Assembly (NCBI GenBank): GCA_030633015.1
Contig: DAOVTR010000098.1
Location: forward strand, 1 to 6,269
Source: Bdellovibrionales bacterium
GTDB taxonomy: Bacteria; Bdellovibrionota; Bacteriovoracia; Bacteriovoracales; Bacteriovoracaceae
DNA length: 6,269 bases
Direction: 5' to 3'
The notes below the pieces were generated by a model that saw only the letters and a program-made list of their open reading frames with translations, was not told the DNA's origin and ran no database searches. Below, in pieces: positions 1 through 5,542 of this stretch (positions within the stretch are counted from its first letter, which is position 1; every line of letters begins with the position of its first letter). Position numbers and translations under genes: made by a program.

Positions 1-375
1 AGTCCCTTTCAAAGCGTATCCGAATTTAAGGATCTTATTGTACAAAAATTACTAGTAATTGATGAAGAGGAATACAACCAAAGAATCAAGCTTTTTGAAT
101 CTGCGGGGTTAAAAATTGGTGTTTCTGGGAAGCTTTTTAAGGTAATTTCTGTGGGAGAATATAGAGAAACCTACTATACACTGGAAGCATATATTGATCT
201 ACCCATAAAGCCTCTACCTCCTCCTAAAAAGAGTAAAGATAAGGATGAAAAAGCATCTTCTGAAAATACGGACACAAATAGTGAGGAGCTTGCTCCTCTT
301 GACAATAAAAATACTAAAAAAGAGATACCACAGACACTCTTAGACCCTAGAGTCATCGAATTTAAAGCAGGGTAA
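1..375 (+). CDS. gspK: Type II secretion minor pseudopilin GspK, C-terminal fragment
   Basis: The reading frame is open from the first base of the window to a TAA at 373-375, so the start lies outside and only 124 C-terminal residues are seen. GspK is the large minor pseudopilin that caps the T2SS pseudopilus tip together with GspI and GspJ in the periplasm. The fragment opens with PFQSVSEF, like the conserved segment of GspK that follows its helical domain, then has a beta-rich stretch (GKLFKVISVGEY, then YYTLEAYIDL) typical of the pseudopilin fold. Residues 70-110 of the fragment are Pro-, Lys-, Asp- and Ser-rich and probably disordered, and a short strand-like end (RVIEF) follows. Identification rests on these motifs and on its position directly before gspL, gspM and gspN. 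The sequence match alone is modest. Confidence 0.75.
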   Translation, partial: SPFQSVSEFKDLIVQKLLVIDEEEYNQRIKLFESAGLKIGVSGKLFKVISVGEYRETYYTLEAYIDLPIKPLPPPKKSKDKDEKASSENTDTNSEELAPLDNKNTKKEIPQTLLDPRVIEFKAG

Positions 376-396
376 TAATAATTCCCCATTATTTAT

Positions 397-426
397 TTGA
401 GCATTTAACTATATATCTGGTAAAAT
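397..426 (+). promoter_or_regulatory. Possible sigma70-type promoter before gspL
   Basis: TTGAGC at 397-402 and TAAAAT at 421-426 are separated by 18 bases in the 57-base gap between gspK and gspL. They match the sigma70 -35 and -10 consensus at 4 of 6 and 5 of 6 positions. In sequence this AT-rich such pairs arise by chance, so the call is weak. If it is used, transcription would begin at about the gspL ATG. Confidence 0.22.
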
Positions 427-432
427 ATTATT

Positions 433-2016
433 ATGAATTTACTTGCAATAGATATTGGAAATTATTCCATAAAGTTTTTTGAAACCAAATTACAAAGAAA
501 AGCACTTGTTCTTGAAGGATTTGCCGAAATCATTATTGATGAAGTGAAAGATCAATTTAGTGATGATTTAACAATTGATCAATTACAGCATAAAATTGTT
601 TCGCAATATATTGTCAGTAATGAATTTGAAGGTAAAGTTATTTTTGCGCTTCCATCGTTGATGATTACTTCACGTTTTTTTAATTTACCAGTTACAAACA
701 GAAAAAAAGCTGAACAGATGATTCCTTTTCAGCTAGATGACAACTTACCTTTTAGTATTGCTGATACCCACTACACATATGAACTGCTTAAAAAGCAGCA
801 ATACATGTCCGCGATGGTTACCATAACAGAATTAAATGATTTTGAAATTTATCAACAGTCACTTGACGCAAATCAAATTCTCCCCAACCAACTAACATCT
901 GAACTCTCTATTATTCAAAATCATATTCAGCTAACAAGCGATGATGAGGCTTTTTGCCTCTTAGATATAGGTCACTCAACAACAAAAGCATATTTTATAT
1001 ATAATAAACAAATTGTTTCCAATCATATCTCATATACTTCAGGAGAAACAATTACAGAAGTAATTCATAAAACATATCAAATACCTTATGACGAAGCGGT
1101 AAAATATAAGCATAAAAACTGTTTTTTTCTAACTGAATCACAATATCCACAAGTAAAAGATGATCAAAAAGAATTTGCTCTTCTAATGAAGGAAACACTG
1201 TCTCCTTTCATTCAAGAACTAAAGAGATGGATTTTGGGATTCCGCGTTAAACACATTGATAATATTGAAAAAATTTATATTACTGGTGGTACAAGTAATA
1301 TAAATAATATTGGAAATTTTATTGCTGACTCTGTAAAAGTCCCTGTACAACCTTTTAATTTTAAACAACTAGACCAAGAACATGATTTAAATATTTCAAA
1401 CGAAGAAAATTCTGTATTTACTATTGCAAAAATGATCTCTTATGCTTCAATATCTAGAACTCCCCTATCAAATTTTTTAATTGGTCTATTTTCATCAGCA
1501 TCTTCCAGTAGCTTACCAATTTATTCGACGATTTTTATTTCAACAAGGGTGCTATTTATATCTGTCTTTATTATTTTCGCCCTAACGATAGAAGGTTTTA
1601 TTTTAAAAGATGAAAATCAAGTAATAACTCTTAAAATCCGGCAATTATTAAAAACCAAAATATTAAATATTCCTGCAAAGAAAAGACGTGAATTTAATAA
1701 ATCACCTCGTAAAATACTGTCCTATTTAGAAAAAAAACATACAAATATTGAGACTGAACTAGAGGGTATCATTAATACTACAAACTTCAATTCACTTGAT
1801 AGTCTAGCTTATCTAAGTAAAAAAATAGCCCGAAACACTGATGTTATTATGGAACATTTTGAAACCAACGGAAAAACAGTTTCAGCACAATTTCTAAGTT
1901 CAAATTCTCAATTATTAGAAAAAATAGAAAATACGCTAAAGACTGCTCAACTTAAAAAATTAAAAATTAAATATTCAAATAATAGAACTCAAATAGATAT
2001 TAATTATGAGGAATGA
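433..2016 (+). CDS. gspL: Type II secretion assembly-platform protein GspL (PilM-like)
   Basis: GspL spans the inner membrane. Its cytoplasmic actin-like domain recruits the GspE ATPase and its periplasmic domain pairs with GspM. The 527-residue protein begins with an ASKHA/PilM-type phosphate motif (DIGNYSIK, residues 7-14). A PilM-like middle segment follows (LPSLMITSRFFNLP, 73-86, and AEQMIPFQLDDNLPF, 93-107), then a second phosphate motif (LLDIGHSTTKAYF, 176-188) and an adenosine-type motif (ITGGTSNI, 283-290). A Ser-rich stretch near 354-360 precedes one membrane helix at about 373-391. The C-terminal periplasmic part ends in a ferredoxin-like region (about 452-527) of the GspL type. It is longer than the roughly 400 residues of enterobacterial GspL. 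The ATG at 433 is chosen because the first motif follows at once and the next in-frame Met lies far inside. No clear Shine-Dalgarno sequence precedes it. The stop overlaps the gspM start (ATGA). Confidence 0.88.
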   Translation: MNLLAIDIGNYSIKFFETKLQRKALVLEGFAEIIIDEVKDQFSDDLTIDQLQHKIVSQYIVSNEFEGKVIFALPSLMITSRFFNLPVTNRKKAEQMIPFQLDDNLPFSIADTHYTYELLKKQQYMSAMVTITELNDFEIYQQSLDANQILPNQLTSELSIIQNHIQLTSDDEAFCLLDIGHSTTKAYFIYNKQIVSNHISYTSGETITEVIHKTYQIPYDEAVKYKHKNCFFLTESQYPQVKDDQKEFALLMKETLSPFIQELKRWILGFRVKHIDNIEKIYITGGTSNINNIGNFIADSVKVPVQPFNFKQLDQEHDLNISNEENSVFTIAKMISYASISRTPLSNFLIGLFSSASSSSLPIYSTIFISTRVLFISVFIIFALTIEGFILKDENQVITLKIRQLLKTKILNIPAKKRREFNKSPRKILSYLEKKHTNIETELEGIINTTNFNSLDSLAYLSKKIARNTDVIMEHFETNGKTVSAQFLSSNSQLLEKIENTLKTAQLKKLKIKYSNNRTQIDINYEE

Positions 2017-2651
2017 CTGACTTTATGATAAAACTTTTTGCATTAATGAAATATGTTGATCTCTTTTTATTTCAAAAAGTTGATCAACTTCTTAATAATC
2101 TCTACTATCAAAGAGTTATTGAAAAAATATCCTCCCTGACCCCTCGTAACCAGCAAATTGCAAATCATGTAATAACAATTGGCACTATTTTTATTCCAAT
2201 CATTATTACATTTTTTTTCCTCCTTAATACTTGCTCAATAAGCTCAGATCTTGCAGTAAAACAAGAAGTAATGGATTATATTAAAAAAATCTCCAATCAA
2301 AACAACACATTGAGTTCTACAAGCAAAAAATTTATTTCCAATTCCATTATATCTACAAAAAATGATTTAAATTCTCAAATTGATAGAATTTGTAATCGAA
2401 ATAAAATTAATACGAGTAAAATTAATATTTTAAATTTTAATAAAGATAATAAATCAAAAAGCTTTAGCAGCATCAATTCAGAGATCTCCTTCAAAGATTT
2501 TACAACAAATGAACTGGCTAATTTCATGTCATCAGCTATGCAAAATAAATTTCAAATTAAAAAACTAAGCGTATATGCAAATAAAACAAAAGAAACAATT
2601 AAAGGAGAGCTTACTCTTAGTTATTATGGAAAAAAAATAGAAAGGAATTAA
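2013..2651 (+). CDS. gspM: Type II secretion assembly-platform protein GspM
   Basis: GspM is the bitopic inner-membrane partner of GspL in the T2SS platform. The 212-residue protein has a cytoplasmic N-terminus with LTPRNQQIA at 42-50, resembling the L-x-P-R-E-R segment just before the membrane helix in GspM proteins. One strong hydrophobic helix follows at about 53-73, then a periplasmic region rich in Ser, Asn and Lys. The end (about 155-210) reads like a small alpha/beta ferredoxin-like domain: an NSEISF strand, a helix around 165-178, then KKLSVYAN and GELTLSYYG strands. Primary sequence is poorly conserved in this family, so gene order carries much of the call. The start is uncertain. 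ATG 2013 overlaps the gspL stop and suggests translational coupling, while an in-frame ATG at 2025 sits 12-13 bases after GAGGA (2008-2012). Cys74 and Cys127 are the only cysteines. Confidence 0.82.
   Translation: MTDFMIKLFALMKYVDLFLFQKVDQLLNNLYYQRVIEKISSLTPRNQQIANHVITIGTIFIPIIITFFFLLNTCSISSDLAVKQEVMDYIKKISNQNNTLSSTSKKFISNSIISTKNDLNSQIDRICNRNKINTSKINILNFNKDNKSKSFSSINSEISFKDFTTNELANFMSSAMQNKFQIKKLSVYANKTKETIKGELTLSYYGKKIERN
2643..2646 (+). promoter_or_regulatory. Ribosome binding site of gspN inside the gspM end
   Basis: AGGA lies 6 bases before the gspN ATG and within the last codons of gspM. It fixes the gspN start at 2653 and indicates coupled translation of the two genes. Confidence 0.6.
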
Positions 2652-2652
2652 G

Positions 2653-3573
2653 ATGGGCTCAAAGAAAGTACAAGAAAACTACCTTTCAGAAGATATATAT
2701 TATAAAAAAAATTTAATTGGTAAAAAGATATTAATTATTTTTATTTTTTTGCTTGCAATAAGTTTTATAAGTAATTTTCCATTAAAATTAATTATTAAAA
2801 ATCAAGTCGCTTCTTTAATTAATAATTTTGAAAATAAATGCCCAATCACATATAAAGATATTAAAGTATCTTTCTTTTTACCGCAAATTTCTTTAACATC
2901 ATCTAATATTAGTGGTCGTTGTTTTAAAAAACCAAATATTAATTTCAAATTAGATAAAGCAAAATTATTTTTTTTAGGGCCAAGTATCTACCCATTGGGA
3001 CTAAAATTAAAAGCAGAAATTACTTATAATACAAGCAAGATTAACATATATTTTATTAAATCTTTCCGAACTGATATTTTAAAAATAGAAGATACCATTA
3101 TTTCTGCAAATCTTATTAATAAATTTATAAAAGGAGATGAATTACTTTTTGGAACAATTTCTCTTGAATCTCTCATTGATATAAAAAATATGAAAATATC
3201 TTCTCTTGATTTATTAGTTAAATCTAATAATATTGGAATACTACCTCAAAATATTCAAGGATTTGAAATTCCATCTTTAAATCTTCAAAATCTATCCTTT
3301 AAAGGAAATTACAACGGAAAAGAATTAAAATTAATATCTGCAATAATAGGAACTGAAATGTCTCCAATCTATGCAAAGTTAAATGGAACAATTATACCAA
3401 GCCCTAATGTCTCATTCAGTCAACTCAACATAAATGGTGAAATAAAGTTTTCAGAGCAACTGCTAAATGATGTTCCTTTAGGTTTACTTTTAAATAATAA
3501 AACTACTGAAAATGGTTTTTATAAAGTAAAAGTTGGAGGAACAGTGGCCAGACCAAATGCAAAAATTCTATAA
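2653..3573 (+). CDS. gspN: Type II secretion protein GspN (AsmA-like accessory protein)
   Basis: GspN is an accessory T2SS component, absent from many secretion systems and of unsettled molecular role. In this lineage it is a membrane-anchored, beta-rich periplasmic protein. The 306-residue product has a basic cytoplasmic N-terminus, one membrane helix at about 24-41 and a long periplasmic part with repeated strand patterns reminiscent of AsmA-like proteins. Examples are LSFKGNYNGKELKL (214-227), YAKLNGTIIPSP (240-251) and the C-terminal GFYKVKVGGTVARPNAKIL, whose G-x-Y-x-V-x-V-x-G-T-x-x-x-P pattern is typical of the family end. The only cysteines, Cys63 and Cys90, are both periplasmic. Base composition is extreme: 2701-2760 has only 7 G or C in 60. 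It starts 1 base after gspM. The exact subfamily is inferred from these patterns and from position. Confidence 0.82.
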   Translation: MGSKKVQENYLSEDIYYKKNLIGKKILIIFIFLLAISFISNFPLKLIIKNQVASLINNFENKCPITYKDIKVSFFLPQISLTSSNISGRCFKKPNINFKLDKAKLFFLGPSIYPLGLKLKAEITYNTSKINIYFIKSFRTDILKIEDTIISANLINKFIKGDELLFGTISLESLIDIKNMKISSLDLLVKSNNIGILPQNIQGFEIPSLNLQNLSFKGNYNGKELKLISAIIGTEMSPIYAKLNGTIIPSPNVSFSQLNINGEIKFSEQLLNDVPLGLLLNNKTTENGFYKVKVGGTVARPNAKIL

Positions 3574-3606
3574 TAAATTAACCATACATTAATCATATTC
3601 AATTTT

Positions 3607-4584
3607 ATGTTTGATAATAAGAAAATTTCAAAAATATTAACTACAAATCTTAAGATTCATCTAAATGATCACACCCCTGATCATAATATCAAAGAAGTTT
3701 ATAATTATGCTCTTTTCCCAACTGGAAAACTATTCAGACCACTAATCTGTCTTGCAACTATCAAAGATTTTTCCAATCTAAAAGATGGCGAGATTCTAAA
3801 CCCAGATAGTAATTACGCAAAACTACTATCTGCCTTAGAAATTCATCATACTTATACGCTACTACATGATGATTTACCCTGCATGGATGATGATGACTAC
3901 AGAAGAGGAAAACTATCTACCCATAAAAAATATGGACAATGGCAATCCTTATTAGTTGGTGATGGGCTTTTAAATTTATCTTACAGACTACTATCATTAA
4001 TGAATGGAGCTAATGCCCATGACGTTTTTAAACTTTTTTCCTGGGCACTTGGATCCAAAGGCTTGATACATGGTCAGATTCTCGACCTTGATTATAATAA
4101 AAATAAACCATTTAAAGAAATAATTTTAATTCATAAACTAAAAACAGCAAGGCTCATTCAAACTGCCATTGCTGGCGGATATATGCTTATTGGCCAGACA
4201 AATTTAAATATAAGCATCAATAAATTTACAAATATTAAAAACTGTTTAAGATTTTCAGAAAGTCTTGGTATCTTATTTCAGCTATTAGATGACTTGACCG
4301 AGTTGTCGGATGAAGAAATAGGACTTCATGAATTTGAAATTAACCCTTGGCTTAACTATAAAGAACAAAGCCTCAGTGCAAGTATGAAATACATGGATTA
4401 TATATTCAACTTCAATGAAAAATACCAAACAAACAACTTAAAAGAAGTTATTAAAAAATATTTTGAAAAAATATTAAATATTATTACTGATCAAGCTAAC
4501 CAAAATAATTTGAATAAAAATAAAATAGATGAAAAAACATTAATGCCAATCGTGAGTGCTCTTAATAGATTCCGCAATTTGTAA
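3607..4584 (+). CDS. ispA: Polyprenyl (farnesyl/geranylgeranyl-type) diphosphate synthase
   Basis: This cytosolic Mg-dependent enzyme family adds isopentenyl diphosphate to an allylic diphosphate in isoprenoid synthesis. In order, the 325-residue protein shows G-K-x-x-R-P (40-45) for isopentenyl diphosphate binding, the first Asp-rich motif HDDLPCMDDDDYRRG (D88, D89, D94, then R99 and R100), K179-T180 and the G156-Q157 pair. The two-residue insertion inside the first motif and Tyr83 five residues before it fit short-chain (C15 or C20) bacterial synthases. The second Asp-rich motif is altered to DDLTE (228-232) instead of DDxxD, and the usual downstream K-x-T-Y-P is not recognisable; EINPWLNY (244-251) sits about there. 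Activity and chain length are therefore less certain than family membership. It follows gspN by 33 bases with no good Shine-Dalgarno sequence and probably shares its transcript. Its last 45 bases overlap the convergent merR gene. Confidence 0.85.
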   Translation: MFDNKKISKILTTNLKIHLNDHTPDHNIKEVYNYALFPTGKLFRPLICLATIKDFSNLKDGEILNPDSNYAKLLSALEIHHTYTLLHDDLPCMDDDDYRRGKLSTHKKYGQWQSLLVGDGLLNLSYRLLSLMNGANAHDVFKLFSWALGSKGLIHGQILDLDYNKNKPFKEIILIHKLKTARLIQTAIAGGYMLIGQTNLNISINKFTNIKNCLRFSESLGILFQLLDDLTELSDEEIGLHEFEINPWLNYKEQSLSASMKYMDYIFNFNEKYQTNNLKEVIKKYFEKILNIITDQANQNNLNKNKIDEKTLMPIVSALNRFRNL

Positions 4585-4956
4585 AACTTTATTCAACTTC
4601 TCTTTTGCAATAACTAACTGCTCCAAACTTAATTCGTCATCCATATACTCGTCACAAGGATCAAGAGTTGAAGGCTTAGTATCATAATTATTAATTTGTT
4701 TTATAAAATGCTTACTCATATGGGCACGGGCGCGCTCAATTGACATCTTATCTTCAAATAACAACCTTTTAATAAATAGTACTGCAGAAATATCATCTCT
4801 ACCATACACCTTATCACCGTCGGCATTTAAAGATGGAGAAATCTCAAAAAATTCAGATTCCCAAAATCTCATAACGTAACTTTTAACTGAACAAATGCTT
4901 GTTAATTCCGAGAAATTAAAAAAATCTTTATTGGGAATATTTATATCTTCAATCAT
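4540..4956 (-). CDS. Small MerR-family transcriptional regulator next to ihfA
   Basis: This is a probable DNA-binding regulator of 138 residues. The N-terminal winged helix-turn-helix reads FNFSELTSICSVKSYVMRFW (13-32), matching the pattern of the MerR subgroup found beside ihfA in proteobacteria, in which a helix is followed by V-L-R-F-W-E. The wing is KVYGRDDI (49-56), and a second helical unit follows (IKRLLFEDKMSIERARAHM, 62-80). Residues 109-132 form an amphipathic helix (LSLEQLVIAKEKLNKVLQIAES) probably used for dimerisation. There is no Cys-rich metal site and no drug-binding domain, so the effector and targets are unknown. ATG 4956 is fixed by an in-frame TGA at 4962-4960. No clear Shine-Dalgarno sequence is visible, which suggests translation coupled to upstream reading. 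It is transcribed after ihfA with a 107-base gap. Its last 15 codons overlap the end of the prenyl synthase gene. Confidence 0.85.
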   Translation of the reverse strand: MIEDINIPNKDFFNFSELTSICSVKSYVMRFWESEFFEISPSLNADGDKVYGRDDISAVLFIKRLLFEDKMSIERARAHMSKHFIKQINNYDTKPSTLDPCDEYMDDELSLEQLVIAKEKLNKVLQIAESIKSTHDWH

Positions 4957-4964
4957 TAATCAGT

Positions 4965-5063
4965 CTAATCTAAATTAGTGTCTGATGAGTCAGAGACCTC
5001 ATCGTTAGACATGAATGAAGTTAGTGCTCTCGGTGAAATCTCTTTAGGTGTAATAGAAGTATC
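4965..5063 (-). other. 32-codon open extension in frame after the ihfA stop
   Basis: Directly after the ihfA TAA (5066-5064) the same frame stays open for 32 codons to a TAG at 4967-4965, eight bases before the merR ATG. The encoded peptide would end in an acidic, Ser-rich stretch (MSNDEVSDSSDTNLD), which could itself start at ATG 5012-5010. The stretch is visibly less AT-rich than the surrounding non-coding DNA. It could be a short leader ORF, a former ihfA tail cut by a stop, or chance. No ribosome binding site supports it. Confidence 0.25.
4981..5003 (-). repeat. Overlapping inverted repeats upstream of merR
   Basis: GATGAG (4984-4989) and CTCATC (4998-5003) form a perfect 6-base stem with an 8-base loop. 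TCTGA (4981-4985) and TCAGA (4990-4994) form a second 5-base stem that excludes the first. No T-run follows on either strand, so this is not a simple terminator. Confidence 0.3.
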
Positions 5064-5378
5064 TTACTTGCCCTTGTCGTCAATTCTATGAGAATATTTT
5101 GCAGTGATATCTTCTTTTAAAACCTGTGATGGCTTGAAGGTCAGAACTCTTCTTGCTGAGATCTCCATTGAATCACCAGTCTGTGGATTTCTTCCAAGTC
5201 TTGTGGCCTTATCTCTAATTGTAAAATTTCCAAAACCAGAAATTTTAACTTTCTCGCCTTGAGCTAACGTGTCTTTAATAACTTTAAAAACAAGCTCTAC
5301 TAAATCAGATGCTTCCTTCTTGGAAAAACCTGCTTCTTTATAAACACGCTCAACAATGTCGGCCTTAGTTAAACTCAT
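5064..5378 (-). CDS. ihfA: Integration host factor alpha-like HU/IHF protein
   Basis: This is a nucleoid-associated DNA-bending protein of 104 residues, of the length and pattern of IHF alpha. LTKADIVERVY at 3-13 starts the helical dimerisation body. GFGNF (48-52) and the arm motif GRNPQTG (62-68) with Pro65, the residue that intercalates into DNA, are present, followed by ISARRVLTFKPS (73-84). The ISARR-V-x-T-F-K-P ending and the following merR gene favour IhfA over HU, although a single-subunit HU-like role cannot be excluded. The tail after residue 90 is short and charged, ending RIDDKGK. The start is fixed by a strong GGAGGA with 6-7 bases of spacing. The gene has its own 164-base upstream gap after aspS, containing a match to the IHF site consensus, so autoregulation is possible. 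Confidence 0.88.
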   Translation of the reverse strand: MSLTKADIVERVYKEAGFSKKEASDLVELVFKVIKDTLAQGEKVKISGFGNFTIRDKATRLGRNPQTGDSMEISARRVLTFKPSQVLKEDITAKYSHRIDDKGK

Positions 5379-5384
5379 AAATAT

Positions 5385-5390
5385 TCCTCC
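5385..5390 (-). promoter_or_regulatory. Strong ribosome binding site of ihfA
   Basis: GGAGGA on the minus strand lies 6 bases before the ATG at 5378. It is the best Shine-Dalgarno match in the window and suggests a highly translated gene, as expected for an abundant nucleoid protein. Confidence 0.75.
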
Positions 5391-5442
5391 ATGAAACTAC
5401 AACAAGTTTGAAAATCCCTCATTTATTAATAGGTTAGCAGAT

Positions 5443-5455
5443 TAATTGATTGATT
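5443..5455 (-). promoter_or_regulatory. Candidate IHF binding site upstream of ihfA
   Basis: On the minus strand AATCAATCAATTA matches the E. coli IHF consensus WATCAANNNNTTR at every specified base. A run of seven T (5468-5462) lies 6 bases further upstream, similar to the A/T tract flanking strong IHF sites. The site is about 65-75 bases before the ihfA start. An AT-rich window is expected to hold about one chance match; another occurs inside gspM at 2106-2118. Confidence 0.35.
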
Positions 5456-5470
5456 TCTATTAAAAAAACA

Positions 5471-5506
5471 AAAAGAAATAAAAAATATTTTATGACTTAA
5501 AATATT
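5471..5506 (-). terminator. Possible rho-independent terminator of aspS
   Basis: On the minus strand AATATTTTA (5506-5498) pairs perfectly with TAAAATATT (5492-5484) across a 5-base loop. A T-rich tail follows (TTTTATTTCTTTT). It lies 36 bases after the aspS stop and before ihfA. The stem has no G-C pairs, so it is thermodynamically weak and termination may be partial. Confidence 0.45.
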
Positions 5507-5542
5507 AGTTGAGCAGTACAGTCGGAGATGCCTAATTACAAC

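Noticed and set aside
174..389. Minus-strand open frame of 71 codons opposite the gspK end
   Set aside because: It lies antisense to a frame with clear GspK-like features, is low-complexity (Ser/Leu/Phe-rich mirror of the Lys/Glu tail) and has no recognisable domain.
2106..2118. Second IHF consensus match (TATCAA-AGAG-TTA) inside gspM
   Set aside because: It lies within coding sequence, and about one such match is expected by chance in a window this AT-rich.
2628..2655. Run of eight A near the gspM end as a slippage site making a GspM-GspN fusion
   Set aside because: The gspN frame meets a TAG at 2638-2640 right after the run, so slippage there could not join the two proteins.
2013..3573. 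gspM-gspN as a horizontally acquired island because of very low GC
   Set aside because: The genes are in the normal T2SS order with tight coupling, and weakly constrained periplasmic proteins drift to AT in such genomes. No mobile element or boundary repeat is seen.
3569..3574. Perfect TATAAT before the prenyl synthase gene
   Set aside because: It consists of the gspN stop codon and its flanking bases, and the region 17 bases upstream (GGCCAG) has no resemblance to a -35 box.
4571..4612. Terminator hairpin at the convergent gene junction
   Set aside because: Only an imperfect TTGTAAAA/TTATTCAA pairing is present, with no GC stem and no clear T-run.
5379..5470. Sigma70 promoter for ihfA
   Set aside because: Several AT-rich hexamers such as TATTAA at 5431-5426 exist, but none has a credible -35 partner at 16-18 bases, so no specific promoter is called.
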